In this document: in pieces, positions 16,331-24,269 of the stretch
How the letters are laid out: every line of letters starts with the position of its first letter
Position numbering within the stretch: position 1 is the stretch's first letter
Assembly (NCBI RefSeq): GCF_013377995.1
Contig: NZ_CP055305.1
Span: 620,001 to 684,000, forward strand
Length of the DNA stretch: 64,000 nt
From: Mannheimia pernigra
GTDB lineage: Bacteria > Pseudomonadota > Gammaproteobacteria > Enterobacterales > Pasteurellaceae
Direction of reading: 5' to 3'
Notes under the pieces: model-generated
What the model was told of the DNA's origin: nothing
Database searches by the model: none
What the model saw: the letters and a program-made list of their open reading frames with translations, nothing else
Position numbers and translations under genes: made by a program

Positions 16331-17152
16331 ATGAATGAACCTACCCAACTTGCCCATTTTCAAGAGGAGATCCGTAAGCAGTATGACGGTTTGAGTAAAC
16401 GCCTTAAGCAAGTGGCACAATATATTTTAGATAACGGAAATAGTGTAGTATTTGATACAGTTTCTGTCATTGCTGAGCGAGCTGGCGTTCCGCCATCAAC
16501 GCTTATTCGCTTTGCGAATGCGATGGGATTTAGTGGGTTTAATGAAATCAAACAGCTTTATCGTCAAAATATGATGGAAGGTACCTCTCGTTACACCGAG
16601 AGAGTGCAACTTTTTCGTCAAATTGAACCGCTTGATGAGGATAATGAACTTAATCATATTCTTGATGTGTTTGTACAAGGCAATACTCAAGCGATGCAAC
16701 AATTGTCTGAACAAATTAGCCAAGAGCAATTAGCACAAACAGTAGAGATTTTGCATAATGCCAATCGCATTTTTATTGTTGGCTTAAAGCGATCGTTTAG
16801 TATTGCTAACTATTTAAATTATGCGTTGCATCATTTAGATTATGATGTATTTATGATCGATGGTTCTGGTGGAATGTTTGATGAGCAACTTAGCCGAATT
16901 CGTGAGGGCGATACCGTTATAGCGGTAAGTTTTTCACCTTATGCTAATGAGACATTAAACATTGTGACAGCAACTTCACGCTCTGGTGTAAAGCATATTG
17001 CAATTACAGATAGCCAGCTTAGCCCACTACTTTCTTTTAGTGATGTTTCTTTTATTATTAAAGAAGCCCAAGTCAGTGGCTTTCGCTCTCAGTGTGCCAC
17101 TATGACTTTAGCTCAAACAATAGCGGTTTCACTTGCACTGAAAAAAGCTTAA
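16331..17152 (+). CDS. RpiR/MurR-family transcriptional regulator (IolR candidate)
   Basis: DNA-binding regulator that senses a phosphosugar or cyclitol intermediate. The 273-residue protein has an N-terminal RpiR winged-helix domain (residues about 5-80: SKRLKQVAQYILDNG, VSVIAERAGVPPSTLIRFAN, FNEIKQLYRQ) and a C-terminal SIS domain (about 120-260: ANRIFIVGLKRSFSIANYL, DTVIAVSFSPYANETLNIV). The domain order and length match IolR of Salmonella, which is also an RpiR protein. It stands right after the GH29-PTS unit and is the only regulator in the catabolic region, so it is the natural candidate for the shared TGAAA-N6-TTTC sites. A terminator separates it from the EIIC gene. Its ligand is unknown. 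Confidence 0.88.
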   Translation: MNEPTQLAHFQEEIRKQYDGLSKRLKQVAQYILDNGNSVVFDTVSVIAERAGVPPSTLIRFANAMGFSGFNEIKQLYRQNMMEGTSRYTERVQLFRQIEPLDEDNELNHILDVFVQGNTQAMQQLSEQISQEQLAQTVEILHNANRIFIVGLKRSFSIANYLNYALHHLDYDVFMIDGSGGMFDEQLSRIREGDTVIAVSFSPYANETLNIVTATSRSGVKHIAITDSQLSPLLSFSDVSFIIKEAQVSGFRSQCATMTLAQTIAVSLALKKA

Positions 17153-17161
17153 TAACTCAAT

Positions 17162-17197
17162 AAAAATAGACCTGTAGAGTGCAGGTCTATTTTTATT
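17162..17197. terminator. Bidirectional terminator between convergent regulator and EIIB genes
   Basis: AAAAATAGACCTG pairs with CAGGTCTATTTTT (13 bp, loop TAGAGTG), with T-runs on both strands. Confidence 0.88.
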
Positions 17198-17199
17198 TA

Positions 17200-17442
17200 T
17201 TAGCTAATTAGAGCTTTGATCTCATCACAATATTCGGCAGATTTCGTACCAAAAATAATTTGTTGAGTATTGCCAACTTTTACCACATCTATCGCCCCCA
17301 TCTTTTTTAATGCGGGTTTATTAAGTAAATTGTTGTTATTTAATACCACCCTCAAGCGAGTTAAACAGGCATCTAAGGTTCTAATATTCTCTTTATTACC
17401 AAGAGCAGTTATGATTTTAGTGATAATATCTGTATTAGACAT
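17200..17442 (-). CDS. Stand-alone PTS EIIB domain, glucose/GlcNAc family
   Basis: An 80-residue protein that is a single PTS_EIIB (Glc family) domain. It has LGNKENIRTLDACLTRLRVVL with the phosphorylatable Cys in the CLTRLR motif, then LKKMGAIDVVKVGNTQQIIFG. Most relatives are fused to EIIC; a free-standing copy is less usual. ATG 17442 is chosen for the strong AAGGAGGAGAG upstream; the frame extends to 17493. It follows hldD by 35 bp in the same direction and has no cognate EIIC beside it. It is of a different family from the Lac-type EIIC at 14853, so pairing those two would be unusual. Confidence 0.82.
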   Translation of the reverse strand: MSNTDIITKIITALGNKENIRTLDACLTRLRVVLNNNNLLNKPALKKMGAIDVVKVGNTQQIIFGTKSAEYCDEIKALIS

Positions 17443-17477
17443 CTCTCCTCCTTTTGGAAAGAACATTTTAGAAAAAA

Positions 17478-18404
17478 TTATCCATTCAGCCAAGCCATAT
17501 ACTCGGCGGTTCCTTCTGCGACCGTTTTAAAGTTATCTGTATAGCCTGCCGCTCTTAGCTTAGTTAAATCGGCTTGAGTAAAGGTTTGGTAGCGAGATTT
17601 TAAATGATCTGGGAATGGAATGGTTTCTATTTCCCCTTTACCGTGATATTTAATTACTGCATTTGCAACTTCTTGGAAAGATTCTGCTTGACCTGTGCCA
17701 AGATTAAAAATGCCTGAAATGTTGTGTTGCCATGCCCAAATGTTTACTTTTGCTACATCTTCTACATAGATAAAATCGCGTAAAAATTGTTCTGATCCTG
17801 CAAATAATTTTGGGTTTTCGCCTTTTAGCATTTGGTTGTTGAGATGGAAAGCCACACTTGCCATTGAGCCTTTGTGCTGTTCACGCGGACCATAAACGTT
17901 AAAGTATTTGAAGCCACAAACTGGAGATTCCGCTTCTGGCAGAATACGTCTAATATATTCATCAAACAAGAACTTGGAGTAGCCGTAAGCATTTAATGGG
18001 CTTTCAAATTCACGTTTTTCGATAAAATTATCAGAGCGTCCGCCATAGGTTGCCGCACTAGACGCGTAGAAAAATGGAATTTGGCGATCTAAGCAGAAAT
18101 GCAATAACTCTTTTGAATATTCGTAGTTATTTTGCATTAAGTATTTTCCGTCCCATTCAGTTGTTGCAGAGCAAGCCCCTTGATGGAAAACAGCATCAAT
18201 ATTGCCAAAATCATCGCCAGCAATAATTGAGGCGATAAAGTCTTCTTTATCGCAGTAGTCGGCAATATTTAAATCAACTAGGTTGATAAATTTTTCGCCG
18301 TTTTTTAGGTTATCTACCACTAAAATATCAGTACGGCCAATTTCATTTAACGCTTTGACAATATTACTGCCAATCATTCCAGCGCCACCAGTTACAATAA
18401 TCAT
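17478..18404 (-). CDS. hldD: ADP-L-glycero-D-manno-heptose 6-epimerase
   Basis: Makes ADP-L-glycero-D-manno-heptose for the lipooligosaccharide inner core (cytoplasm, NADP-dependent). The 308 residues form an extended short-chain dehydrogenase. They contain IIVTGGAGMIGSNIVKAL at the N terminus, FHQGACSATTEWDG, YASSAATYGG, the catalytic YxxxK in NAYGYSKFLFDEY, and KYFNVYGPRE. E. coli HldD has 310 residues. It lies between def and the EIIB gene, all leftward. Confidence 0.96.
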   Translation of the reverse strand: MIIVTGGAGMIGSNIVKALNEIGRTDILVVDNLKNGEKFINLVDLNIADYCDKEDFIASIIAGDDFGNIDAVFHQGACSATTEWDGKYLMQNNYEYSKELLHFCLDRQIPFFYASSAATYGGRSDNFIEKREFESPLNAYGYSKFLFDEYIRRILPEAESPVCGFKYFNVYGPREQHKGSMASVAFHLNNQMLKGENPKLFAGSEQFLRDFIYVEDVAKVNIWAWQHNISGIFNLGTGQAESFQEVANAVIKYHGKGEIETIPFPDHLKSRYQTFTQADLTKLRAAGYTDNFKTVAEGTAEYMAWLNG

Positions 18405-18443
18405 TTTTCTATCCTTTCTTTGTTGTGTTGAATTTGCAAATTT

Positions 18444-18983
18444 TTATGCTTTTTTAACCGCTTGTAATTGGTTGCTTTGCTTTTTCATCTGCTTTTTCAG
18501 CTTCTGCATTTTTTCTTTAATGCGTTGGCGTTTGAGAGCTGAGATATGATCTACAAATAACACACCATTTAGGTGGTCGATTTCGTGCTGAATACAGATA
18601 GCGAAAAGTTCATCTGCCTCAAAGGTAATTTCTTCGCCTTTTCGGTTAAGGGCTTTGACTTTTAATTTTGCTTTGCGTGGCACTAATGCCCTGTGTCCTG
18701 GAATAGAAAGGCAGCCCTCTTCAATGCCTGCTTCGCCGCTACTTTCTAAAATTTCTGGGTTGATTAGCACCACTTGGTTGGTTTTATCGCCCTCAATATC
18801 AATGGTAATCACACGTTTTAATACGCCTACTTGCGGGGCTGCAAGCCCAATGCCTTCGTGTTCGTACATTGTTTCAAACATATCATCAATGAAACGATTT
18901 AATTTTTCATCAACCTGTTCTACAGGTTCACACATCGTTGCTAACCCCTCATCAGGATAGAGTACAACATCTAATACTGCCAT
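18444..18983 (-). CDS. def: Peptide deformylase
   Basis: Removes the N-formyl group from new proteins; metallo-enzyme of the cytoplasm. All three class motifs are present: GIGLAAPQVG (motif I), EGCLSIPG with the metal-binding Cys (motif II), and QHEIDHLNGVLFVD containing HExxH (motif III). The 179 residues are slightly longer than usual (about 169) because of a lysine-rich C-terminal tail. It is divergent from dprA, with 88 bp between. Confidence 0.96.
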   Translation of the reverse strand: MAVLDVVLYPDEGLATMCEPVEQVDEKLNRFIDDMFETMYEHEGIGLAAPQVGVLKRVITIDIEGDKTNQVVLINPEILESSGEAGIEEGCLSIPGHRALVPRKAKLKVKALNRKGEEITFEADELFAICIQHEIDHLNGVLFVDHISALKRQRIKEKMQKLKKQMKKQSNQLQAVKKA

Positions 18984-19071
18984 TTTTGTGATCTCTCTCG
19001 AAAAGTTTAAAAAATTCGTTTGGCTATTTTAAACCTTTTCTTATTATTAGGGAAATTTTGAGGATGAAAAT

Positions 19072-20211
19072 ATGGCATATCACTACGATTTATTACGATT
19101 ATTACAAGTGCCGCAAATGGGGGCTCAACGTATAGGGCGATTATTGGCGGAACTCAATTTTGCTGAATTTTGCCACTATGACAAACTTCAACTCAAACAA
19201 ATAGGTTGGAATGAAAAGCAAATTCAACGTTGGTTTAATCCTGATCAAAAATGGATTGATCAGGCGATGACTTGGTCAGAATTGCCAAATCAGCAAATTG
19301 TGACACTCTTTGATGAAAATTATCCGTTTCTCTTAAAACAAATTTCGACTGCGCCACCGTTAATTTATGTAAAGGGAAATGTGGAAAGCCTTTCTCTGCC
19401 ACAAATTGCGATTGTTGGCAGCCGAGACTATTCTCATTATGGTGAATATTGGGCTGGGCAATTTGCTGCCGAATTAGCTCGCCATAATATTATCATTACC
19501 AGCGGTTTAGCCATTGGTATTGACGGTTTTGCCCATCAAAAAATCGTTATGGAACAAGGCATAACGATTGCCGTGTTAGGGAGTGGATTAAATCAAGTCT
19601 ATCCTGCTCGCCATAAAAAATTAGCCGAACAAATTGTTGATTTAGGTGGTGCATTGGTGTCGGAGTTTTCGCCTAATCAGCCGCCGGTGGCAGAAAATTT
19701 TCCTCGTCGTAATCGAATTATTAGTGGTTTGTCGCTCGGCACTTTAGTTATTGAAGCAACGCTTAATAGTGGCTCACTGATTACCGCTCGTTATGCGTTG
19801 GAACAAGGCAGAGAGGTTTTTGCCTTACCGAATGCAGTGCAAAATCCGTATGCTCAAGGCTGTCACAAATTAATTAAAGAAGGGGCGTTGTTAGTTGAAA
19901 CTGTTGAGGATATTTTAGAAGCTGTTGCTCACCAATACCAACCCCAGCAAATCCCTTTGTTTAAAGCGTCTCAAACAGTGGTAAGCAAACCTTTACAAGC
20001 GGTGAAAAAAGAGCATTTTTTTGCAAAAAATACGCCAAATTTAACCGCTTGTCAGCAGAGCATTTATCAACATATTAGCTTAGATCCAATTTCTATTGAT
20101 GATCTAGCAAAGGTAACAGAAATGCCAGTAGAAACATTATTAGTGGAATTGCTCGGGTTAGAATTATTAGGCGTGATTAAGCAGATAAGTGGAGGGTATG
20201 TGGTAAACTAA
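19072..20211 (+). CDS. dprA: DNA-processing protein A (competence)
   Basis: Loads RecA on incoming single-stranded DNA during natural transformation. The 379-residue protein has an N-terminal HhH/SAM-like region, the Rossmann-like core (IVGSRDYSHYGEYWAGQFAA, ITSGLAIGIDGFAHQ, AVLGSGLNQVYPARHKKL, FPRRNRIISGLS, VIEATLNSGSLITARYALEQ), a linker, and a C-terminal winged helix (DDLAKVTEMPVETLLVELLGLELLG). TTGAGGA precedes the ATG. The linker (about residues 308-327) is encoded by an inverted USS pair. This fits a naturally competent Pasteurellaceae. Confidence 0.96.
   Translation: MAYHYDLLRLLQVPQMGAQRIGRLLAELNFAEFCHYDKLQLKQIGWNEKQIQRWFNPDQKWIDQAMTWSELPNQQIVTLFDENYPFLLKQISTAPPLIYVKGNVESLSLPQIAIVGSRDYSHYGEYWAGQFAAELARHNIIITSGLAIGIDGFAHQKIVMEQGITIAVLGSGLNQVYPARHKKLAEQIVDLGGALVSEFSPNQPPVAENFPRRNRIISGLSLGTLVIEATLNSGSLITARYALEQGREVFALPNAVQNPYAQGCHKLIKEGALLVETVEDILEAVAHQYQPQQIPLFKASQTVVSKPLQAVKKEHFFAKNTPNLTACQQSIYQHISLDPISIDDLAKVTEMPVETLLVELLGLELLGVIKQISGGYVVN
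19996..20052. repeat. Inverted USS pair inside dprA coding sequence
   Basis: ACAAGCGGT (19996-20004) and AACCGCTTGT (20043-20052) with the AT-rich USS extensions between them. They encode the linker between the Rossmann core and the winged helix. Confidence 0.75.
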
Positions 20212-20254
20212 TCGCTGTTTATAAAGAAATTTAGCGAAAATATATAAAAGATCG

Positions 20255-20282
20255 TGGCAACTTTTGTAGAAAATGATAGAAT
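20255..20282 (+). promoter_or_regulatory. Probable promoter of secE-nusG
   Basis: TGGCAA, a 16-base gap, then TAGAAT, about 50 bp before the secE start. The -35 is only a moderate match. Confidence 0.45.
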
Positions 20283-20333
20283 TTAACGCTTTAAAAATAA
20301 ATGTTCGATTTTTTATTCATTTCTAGGTTATAT

Positions 20334-20747
20334 ATGGCTACTGAGATTAAAACAAAGTCCCTTGAACAAGTTGAACACAAAGGGTTAAAAAGTAAAGGCG
20401 TGAATACAGTATTATGGGTATTATCGATTGCTCTTTTAGTTGTAGCAGCGGTAGGAAATACTTATTTTGCATCACACTTTTCATTAATTGTTCGAGTGCT
20501 TTTATTGGTGGTTTTATTGATTGGGGCAGTAGCACTAGCAGCTATGACTAATCAAGGTCAAAAAGCAATTCATTTTATAAAAGATTCTCGTACAGAGCTT
20601 CGCAAAATTATTTGGCCAACTCGCTCTGAGGCAACCCAAACCACGTTAATCGTACTTGCAATGTGCGTGGTGGTAGCATTAGTGCTATGGGGTATTGATT
20701 CAATTATTGTAGCATTGATTACATTTTTAACAAATTTAAGGTTCTAA
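20334..20747 (+). CDS. secE: Preprotein translocase subunit SecE
   Basis: Inner-membrane subunit that clamps SecY. The 137-residue protein is the long, three-helix gammaproteobacterial form: hydrophobic segments near residues 25-42 and 45-65, then the conserved amphipathic part FIKDSRTELRKIIWPTRSEA and the last helix TLIVLAMCVVVALVLWGIDS. ATG 20334 (MATEIKTKS) was chosen over 20301 because the upstream extension lacks family similarity. The stop is one base before nusG. Confidence 0.95.
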   Translation: MATEIKTKSLEQVEHKGLKSKGVNTVLWVLSIALLVVAAVGNTYFASHFSLIVRVLLLVVLLIGAVALAAMTNQGQKAIHFIKDSRTELRKIIWPTRSEATQTTLIVLAMCVVVALVLWGIDSIIVALITFLTNLRF

Positions 20748-20748
20748 A

Positions 20749-21312
20749 ATGAGTGAAGTAGAAGTAAACGAAAGCAGCTCAAAACGTTGGTATGTATTAC
20801 AAGCATTTTCAGGTTTTGAAAACCGTGTGGCAGTAACATTACGCGAATACATCAAACTTCATAAAATGGAAGAGCAATTTGGCGAAGTATTAGTGCCAAC
20901 AGAAGAAGTTGTAGAAAATGTGGGTGGCAAACGCCGTAAAACTGAGCGTAAATTCTTTCCAGGCTATGTGTTAGTTGAAATGGAAATGAATGATGACACC
21001 TGGCACTTAGTAAAAAGCGTGCCTCGTGTAATGGGCTTTATTGGCGGAACAGCAGATCGTCCTGCGCCCATTACCAAGCGTGAAGCAGATCGCATTCTAA
21101 ACCGTGTTCAAGAAACGGCAGAAAAACCACGTCATAGAAAAGAGTTCCAACCAGGTGAAAGCATTCGAGTCACGGAAGGTCCATTTGCAGATTTTGCTGG
21201 AACCGTGGAAGAAGTCGATTACGAAAAAGGCCGCTTGAAAGTGTCTGTGTCTATTTTCGGTCGTGCAACACCCGTTGAGCTTGAGTTCGGTCAGGTTGAA
21301 AAACAGAGTTAA
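20749..21312 (+). CDS. nusG: Transcription termination/antitermination protein NusG
   Basis: Binds the RNA polymerase clamp and couples transcription to Rho or ribosomes. The 187 residues have the NGN domain (KRWYVLQAFSGFENRVAVTL, FFPGYVLVEM, VMGFIGG) and the C-terminal KOW domain (GESIRVTEGPFADFAGTVEE). It forms an operon with secE and is followed by the rplK promoter region. Confidence 0.98.
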   Translation: MSEVEVNESSSKRWYVLQAFSGFENRVAVTLREYIKLHKMEEQFGEVLVPTEEVVENVGGKRRKTERKFFPGYVLVEMEMNDDTWHLVKSVPRVMGFIGGTADRPAPITKREADRILNRVQETAEKPRHRKEFQPGESIRVTEGPFADFAGTVEEVDYEKGRLKVSVSIFGRATPVELEFGQVEKQS

Positions 21313-21329
21313 TTAGCGATAAATAGTGC

Positions 21330-21358
21330 TTGAAAAACGAACGTTAGTTCTTTATAAT
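21330..21358 (+). promoter_or_regulatory. Promoter of the rplKA (L11) operon
   Basis: TTGAAA (21330-21335), a 17-base gap, and TATAAT (21353-21358). Transcription should start near 21365. Confidence 0.85.
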
Positions 21359-21368
21359 CCCGACTTCA

Positions 21369-21400
21369 TACGAGCTGTTTAATTTAGCTCGTATTTTTTA
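21369..21400 (+). terminator. Terminator-like hairpin at the start of the rplK leader
   Basis: ATACGAGCT pairs with AGCTCGTAT around TTTAATTT-like loop sequence and is followed by TTTTT. It lies downstream of the rplK promoter, so it can end the nusG transcript and also attenuate rplKA. Confidence 0.75.
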
Positions 21401-21457
21401 TGTAAAACACAGGGGAGCTGATTTTCAGCGTTATAACCCACAACAAAGGAAACTAAA

Positions 21458-21886
21458 ATGGCAAAAAAAGTCCAAGCCTACGTTAAACTGCAAGTTGCAG
21501 CGGGTATGGCTAACCCATCACCACCAGTTGGTCCTGCATTAGGTCAACAAGGTGTTAACATTATGGAATTCTGTAAAGCATTCAACGCTCGTACTGAGAG
21601 CTTAGAAAAAGGTTTACCAATTCCTGTTGTGATTACCGTTTACGCTGATAAATCTTTCACATTCGTTACCAAAACACCTCCTGCAGCAGTATTACTGAAA
21701 AAAGCGGTAGGTATCAAATCAGGTTCTGGTAAACCGAATAAAGATAAAGTAGGTACAGTAACTCAAGATCAAATCCGTCAAATTGCTGAAACTAAAGCAG
21801 CAGATATGACAGGTTCAACTATCGAAACGAAAATGAAATCAATCGCTGGTACTGCTCGTTCAATGGGCTTAATCGTAGAGGAATAA
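21458..21886 (+). CDS. rplK: 50S ribosomal protein L11
   Basis: Component of the GTPase-associated centre with 23S rRNA helices 43/44. The 142 residues show the proline-rich switch region ANPSPPVGPALGQQGVNIMEFC and the RNA-binding C-terminal part with GTVTQDQIRQIAETKAADM. The length is identical to E. coli L11. AAAGGA precedes the ATG. It lies four bases before rplA. Confidence 0.99.
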   Translation: MAKKVQAYVKLQVAAGMANPSPPVGPALGQQGVNIMEFCKAFNARTESLEKGLPIPVVITVYADKSFTFVTKTPPAAVLLKKAVGIKSGSGKPNKDKVGTVTQDQIRQIAETKAADMTGSTIETKMKSIAGTARSMGLIVEE

Positions 21887-21890
21887 TACA

Positions 21891-22580
21891 ATGGCTAAAT
21901 TGACTAAAAAAATGAAAGCAATTAAAGCTGGCGTAGATTCTACTAAAGCGTACGAAATCAACGAAGCGATTGCAGTATTAAAACAATTCGCAACCGCTAA
22001 ATTCGTTGAAAGTGTTGATGTTGCAGTAAACTTAGGTATCGACCCTCGTAAATCAGACCAAAATGTGCGTGGTGCAACTGTGTTACCACACGGTACAGGT
22101 CGTACAGCTCGTGTTGCAGTGTTTACACAAGGTGCAAATGCAGACGCAGCGAAAGCAGCTGGTGCAGATTTAGTGGGTATGGAAGATCTTGCAGAGCAAA
22201 TCAAAAAAGGCGAAATGAACTTTGATGTTGTTATCGCTTCTCCAGATGCAATGCGTGTTGTAGGTCAATTAGGTCAAGTATTAGGTCCACGTGGCTTGAT
22301 GCCAAACCCAAAAGTGGGTACAGTGACTCCAAACGTGGCTGACGCCGTTAAAAATGCTAAATCAGGTCAGATCCGCTACCGTAACGACAAAAATGGTATT
22401 ATCCATACGACTATTGGTAAAGCAGATTTCTCACCTGAGCAATTAACAGAAAACCTTCAAGCGTTATTAGCTGCATTAACTAAAGCTAAACCAACAACGG
22501 CAAAAGGTATCTTCATCAAGAAAGTAAGCATTTCTACTACTATGGGTGCGGGTGTTGCAGTTGATCAGGCATCACTTTAA
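21891..22580 (+). CDS. rplA: 50S ribosomal protein L1
   Basis: Stalk protein of the E site and, in enterobacteria, translational repressor of its own rplKA mRNA. The 229 residues match the family length; typical segments are VAVNLGIDPRKSDQNVRGA, VLGPRGLMPNPKVGTVT and GKADFSPEQLTENL. It is cotranscribed with rplK. The rplJ promoter starts 21 bp after the stop. Confidence 0.99.
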   Translation: MAKLTKKMKAIKAGVDSTKAYEINEAIAVLKQFATAKFVESVDVAVNLGIDPRKSDQNVRGATVLPHGTGRTARVAVFTQGANADAAKAAGADLVGMEDLAEQIKKGEMNFDVVIASPDAMRVVGQLGQVLGPRGLMPNPKVGTVTPNVADAVKNAKSGQIRYRNDKNGIIHTTIGKADFSPEQLTENLQALLAALTKAKPTTAKGIFIKKVSISTTMGAGVAVDQASL

Positions 22581-22600
22581 TTTCTGACAGAAGTTAAAAC

Positions 22601-22629
22601 TTTACAGGGTCGCAGATTATCTGTATAAT
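22601..22629 (+). promoter_or_regulatory. Promoter of rplJL
   Basis: TTTACA (22601-22606), a 17-base gap, TATAAT (22624-22629): a near-consensus sigma-70 promoter, in the place of the E. coli PL10 promoter. An inverted repeat GGTCGCA / TGCGACC (22608-22614 and 22631-22637) brackets the spacer and -10. Confidence 0.88.
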
Positions 22630-22639
22630 TTGCGACCTT

Positions 22640-22859
22640 AACTTGCGAGAGCAAGCTGATGGTGCTTAGCCTATCTAAGCCCCGTCTAAGACTGTAGGGG
22701 TGAAAACTTAATAATCCTACATAGATGGTGAACAGACAGAATTTTCTGCTTCTGTACACCTTAGGCTCAGAAGATTGCCGCTTATTACAAGCGGTGATAT
22801 TTTTGGGATTTTTTGTAAATTCTGCTTGAAAAGGCAGAGTGTATCAGGAGCTAAAACCA
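22640..22859 (+). promoter_or_regulatory. Structured rplJL leader, probable L10(L12) autoregulatory region
   Basis: About 220 nt of untranslated leader precede rplJ. It contains several short inverted repeats, including AGACAGAA/TTCTG near 22733 and CCGCTT/AAGCGG near 22780 (the latter holding a USS core), and CTGC/GCAG next to the RBS. In E. coli the L10 complex binds the equivalent leader to repress translation. The precise binding element was not resolved by eye. Confidence 0.5.
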
Positions 22860-23351
22860 ATGGCATTAAATCTTCAAGACAAACAAGCGATTGTTGCTGA
22901 AGTAAACGAAGCTGCCAAAGGTGCACTTTCAGCTGTTGTTGCGGATTCTCGTGGCGTGACAGTTGAAAAAATGACTGAGTTACGTAAATCAGCACGTGAA
23001 GCTGGCGTTACAATGCAGGTAGTGCGTAATACTTTATTACGTCGTGCAGTGGAAGGCACAGATTTCGAATGCTTAAAAGATACGTTTACAGGTCCAACTC
23101 TTATCGCATTCTCGAATGAACATCCAGGTGCAGCAGCACGTTTATTCACTGAATTTGCGAAAACAAACAAAGAGTTTGAAGTTAAAGGTGCAGCCTTTGA
23201 AGGTAAAACACAAGATGTTGCATTCTTAGCAACCTTACCAACTTACGAAGAAGCAATTGCACGTTTAATGGGCACAATGAAAGAAGCTGCGGCAGGCAAA
23301 CTTGTTCGCACTCTTGCAGCATTACGCGATCAAATGGAAGCAGCAGCTTAA
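22860..23351 (+). CDS. rplJ: 50S ribosomal protein L10
   Basis: Base of the L7/L12 stalk. The 163 residues begin MALNLQDKQAIVAEVNEAAK and contain MQVVRNTLLRRAVEG and the C-terminal L12-docking helix. ATG 22860 was chosen over 22839 because AGGAG lies in between and family similarity starts there. It is 58 bp before rplL. Confidence 0.98.
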   Translation: MALNLQDKQAIVAEVNEAAKGALSAVVADSRGVTVEKMTELRKSAREAGVTMQVVRNTLLRRAVEGTDFECLKDTFTGPTLIAFSNEHPGAAARLFTEFAKTNKEFEVKGAAFEGKTQDVAFLATLPTYEEAIARLMGTMKEAAAGKLVRTLAALRDQMEAAA

Positions 23352-23409
23352 TTTTAAGCACTCTTCTTTATTCGTTTAACAACTTATTTTACTTTAGGAA
23401 TCGATTGTT

Positions 23410-23775
23410 ATGTCATTAACTAACGAACAAATCATTGAAGCGATTGCTTCTAAATCAGTATCAGAAATCGTTGAATTAATCACAGCGATGGAAGAAAAAT
23501 TCGGCGTTTCAGCAGCGGCAGCAGTTGCAGCAGCAGCTCCAGCAGCAGCGGCAGCAGAAGAGAAAACTGAGTTTGATGTAATCTTAGCAGAAGCTGGTGC
23601 TAACAAAGTTGCAGTAATCAAAGCAGTACGTGGTGCAACAGGTTTAGGCTTAAAAGAAGCTAAAGACTTAGTTGAATCTGCACCTGCAGCCTTAAAAGAA
23701 GGCATCTCTAAAGGTGAAGCTGAAGCACTTAAGAAAGAATTAGAAGAAGCTGGTGCGAAAGTAGAAATCAAATAA
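23410..23775 (+). CDS. rplL: 50S ribosomal protein L7/L12
   Basis: Multi-copy stalk protein recruiting translational GTPases. The 121 residues contain the N-terminal dimerisation domain, an alanine-rich hinge (AAAAVAAAAPAAAAAEE) and the C-terminal factor-binding domain (VIKAVRGATGLGLKEAKDLVE). A strong terminator follows, so transcription does not normally continue into rpoB. Confidence 0.99.
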   Translation: MSLTNEQIIEAIASKSVSEIVELITAMEEKFGVSAAAAVAAAAPAAAAAEEKTEFDVILAEAGANKVAVIKAVRGATGLGLKEAKDLVESAPAALKEGISKGEAEALKKELEEAGAKVEIK

Positions 23776-23811
23776 TTTTTGATTTAACTTTCCCCGAACT
23801 TCAAGTTCAAC

Positions 23812-23844
23812 AAACCCCGATGGAAACATCGGGGTTTTGTTTTT
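23812..23844 (+). terminator. Strong terminator after rplL
   Basis: AACCCCGATG pairs with CATCGGGGTT around GAAA and is followed by TTGTTTTT. It uncouples rplJL from rpoBC. Confidence 0.9.
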
Positions 23845-23912
23845 GTAAGCGGTGATTTTTATCCGATTTTTTGCAAAAAATGGCAGAAAAACGACTGCTT
23901 GTTATTAGATTT

Positions 23913-23947
23913 CAATAGATATGTTTATTGTATAAACATATCTATTG
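23913..23947. promoter_or_regulatory. Perfect 15-bp inverted repeat upstream of vapBC
   Basis: CAATAGATATGTTTA and TAAACATATCTATTG flank a five-base spacer. It lies about 80 bp before the antitoxin start. VapB-VapC complexes normally bind such palindromes for autoregulation. A second small palindrome, AGTATATACT (23988-23997), lies closer to the gene. Confidence 0.6.
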
Positions 23948-24029
23948 TGCATAAAACCGGCTATTGCAATCAATGAAAAATAAGCATAGTATATACTCTC
24001 GATATTTAATGTATATATTGAGGTGTGGT

Positions 24030-24269
24030 ATGCGAACAAAAGTCTTCCAAAGTGGTAATAGCCAAGCGGTGAGGATTCCGTTTGATTTCCGTTTTGATGT
24101 AGATACCGTCGAGATTCTACAGGGGCAGAATGGTGATGTTATTTTGCGTCCGGTGAAACCTCAAGCCGATATGGAGTTTCTGGCTTTATTTTCCGATTTT
24201 GATGATGATTTTATTCAGGCATTGGAAGATCGTGATACATCTCCACCACAAGAGCGAGATGATTTATGA
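24030..24269 (+). CDS. vapB: VapB/VagC-type antitoxin
   Basis: Neutralises the VapC RNase and represses its own promoter. The 79-residue protein has an N-terminal SpoVT/AbrB-like DNA-binding domain (MRTKVFQSGNSQAVRIPFDF, VEILQGQNGDVILRP) and an acidic C-terminal toxin-binding tail. It closely resembles H. influenzae VapB proteins. ATG 24030 follows GAGGTG and gives the standard N terminus; the frame opens earlier at 23964. It overlaps vapC by four bases (ATGA). Confidence 0.9.
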   Translation: MRTKVFQSGNSQAVRIPFDFRFDVDTVEILQGQNGDVILRPVKPQADMEFLALFSDFDDDFIQALEDRDTSPPQERDDL

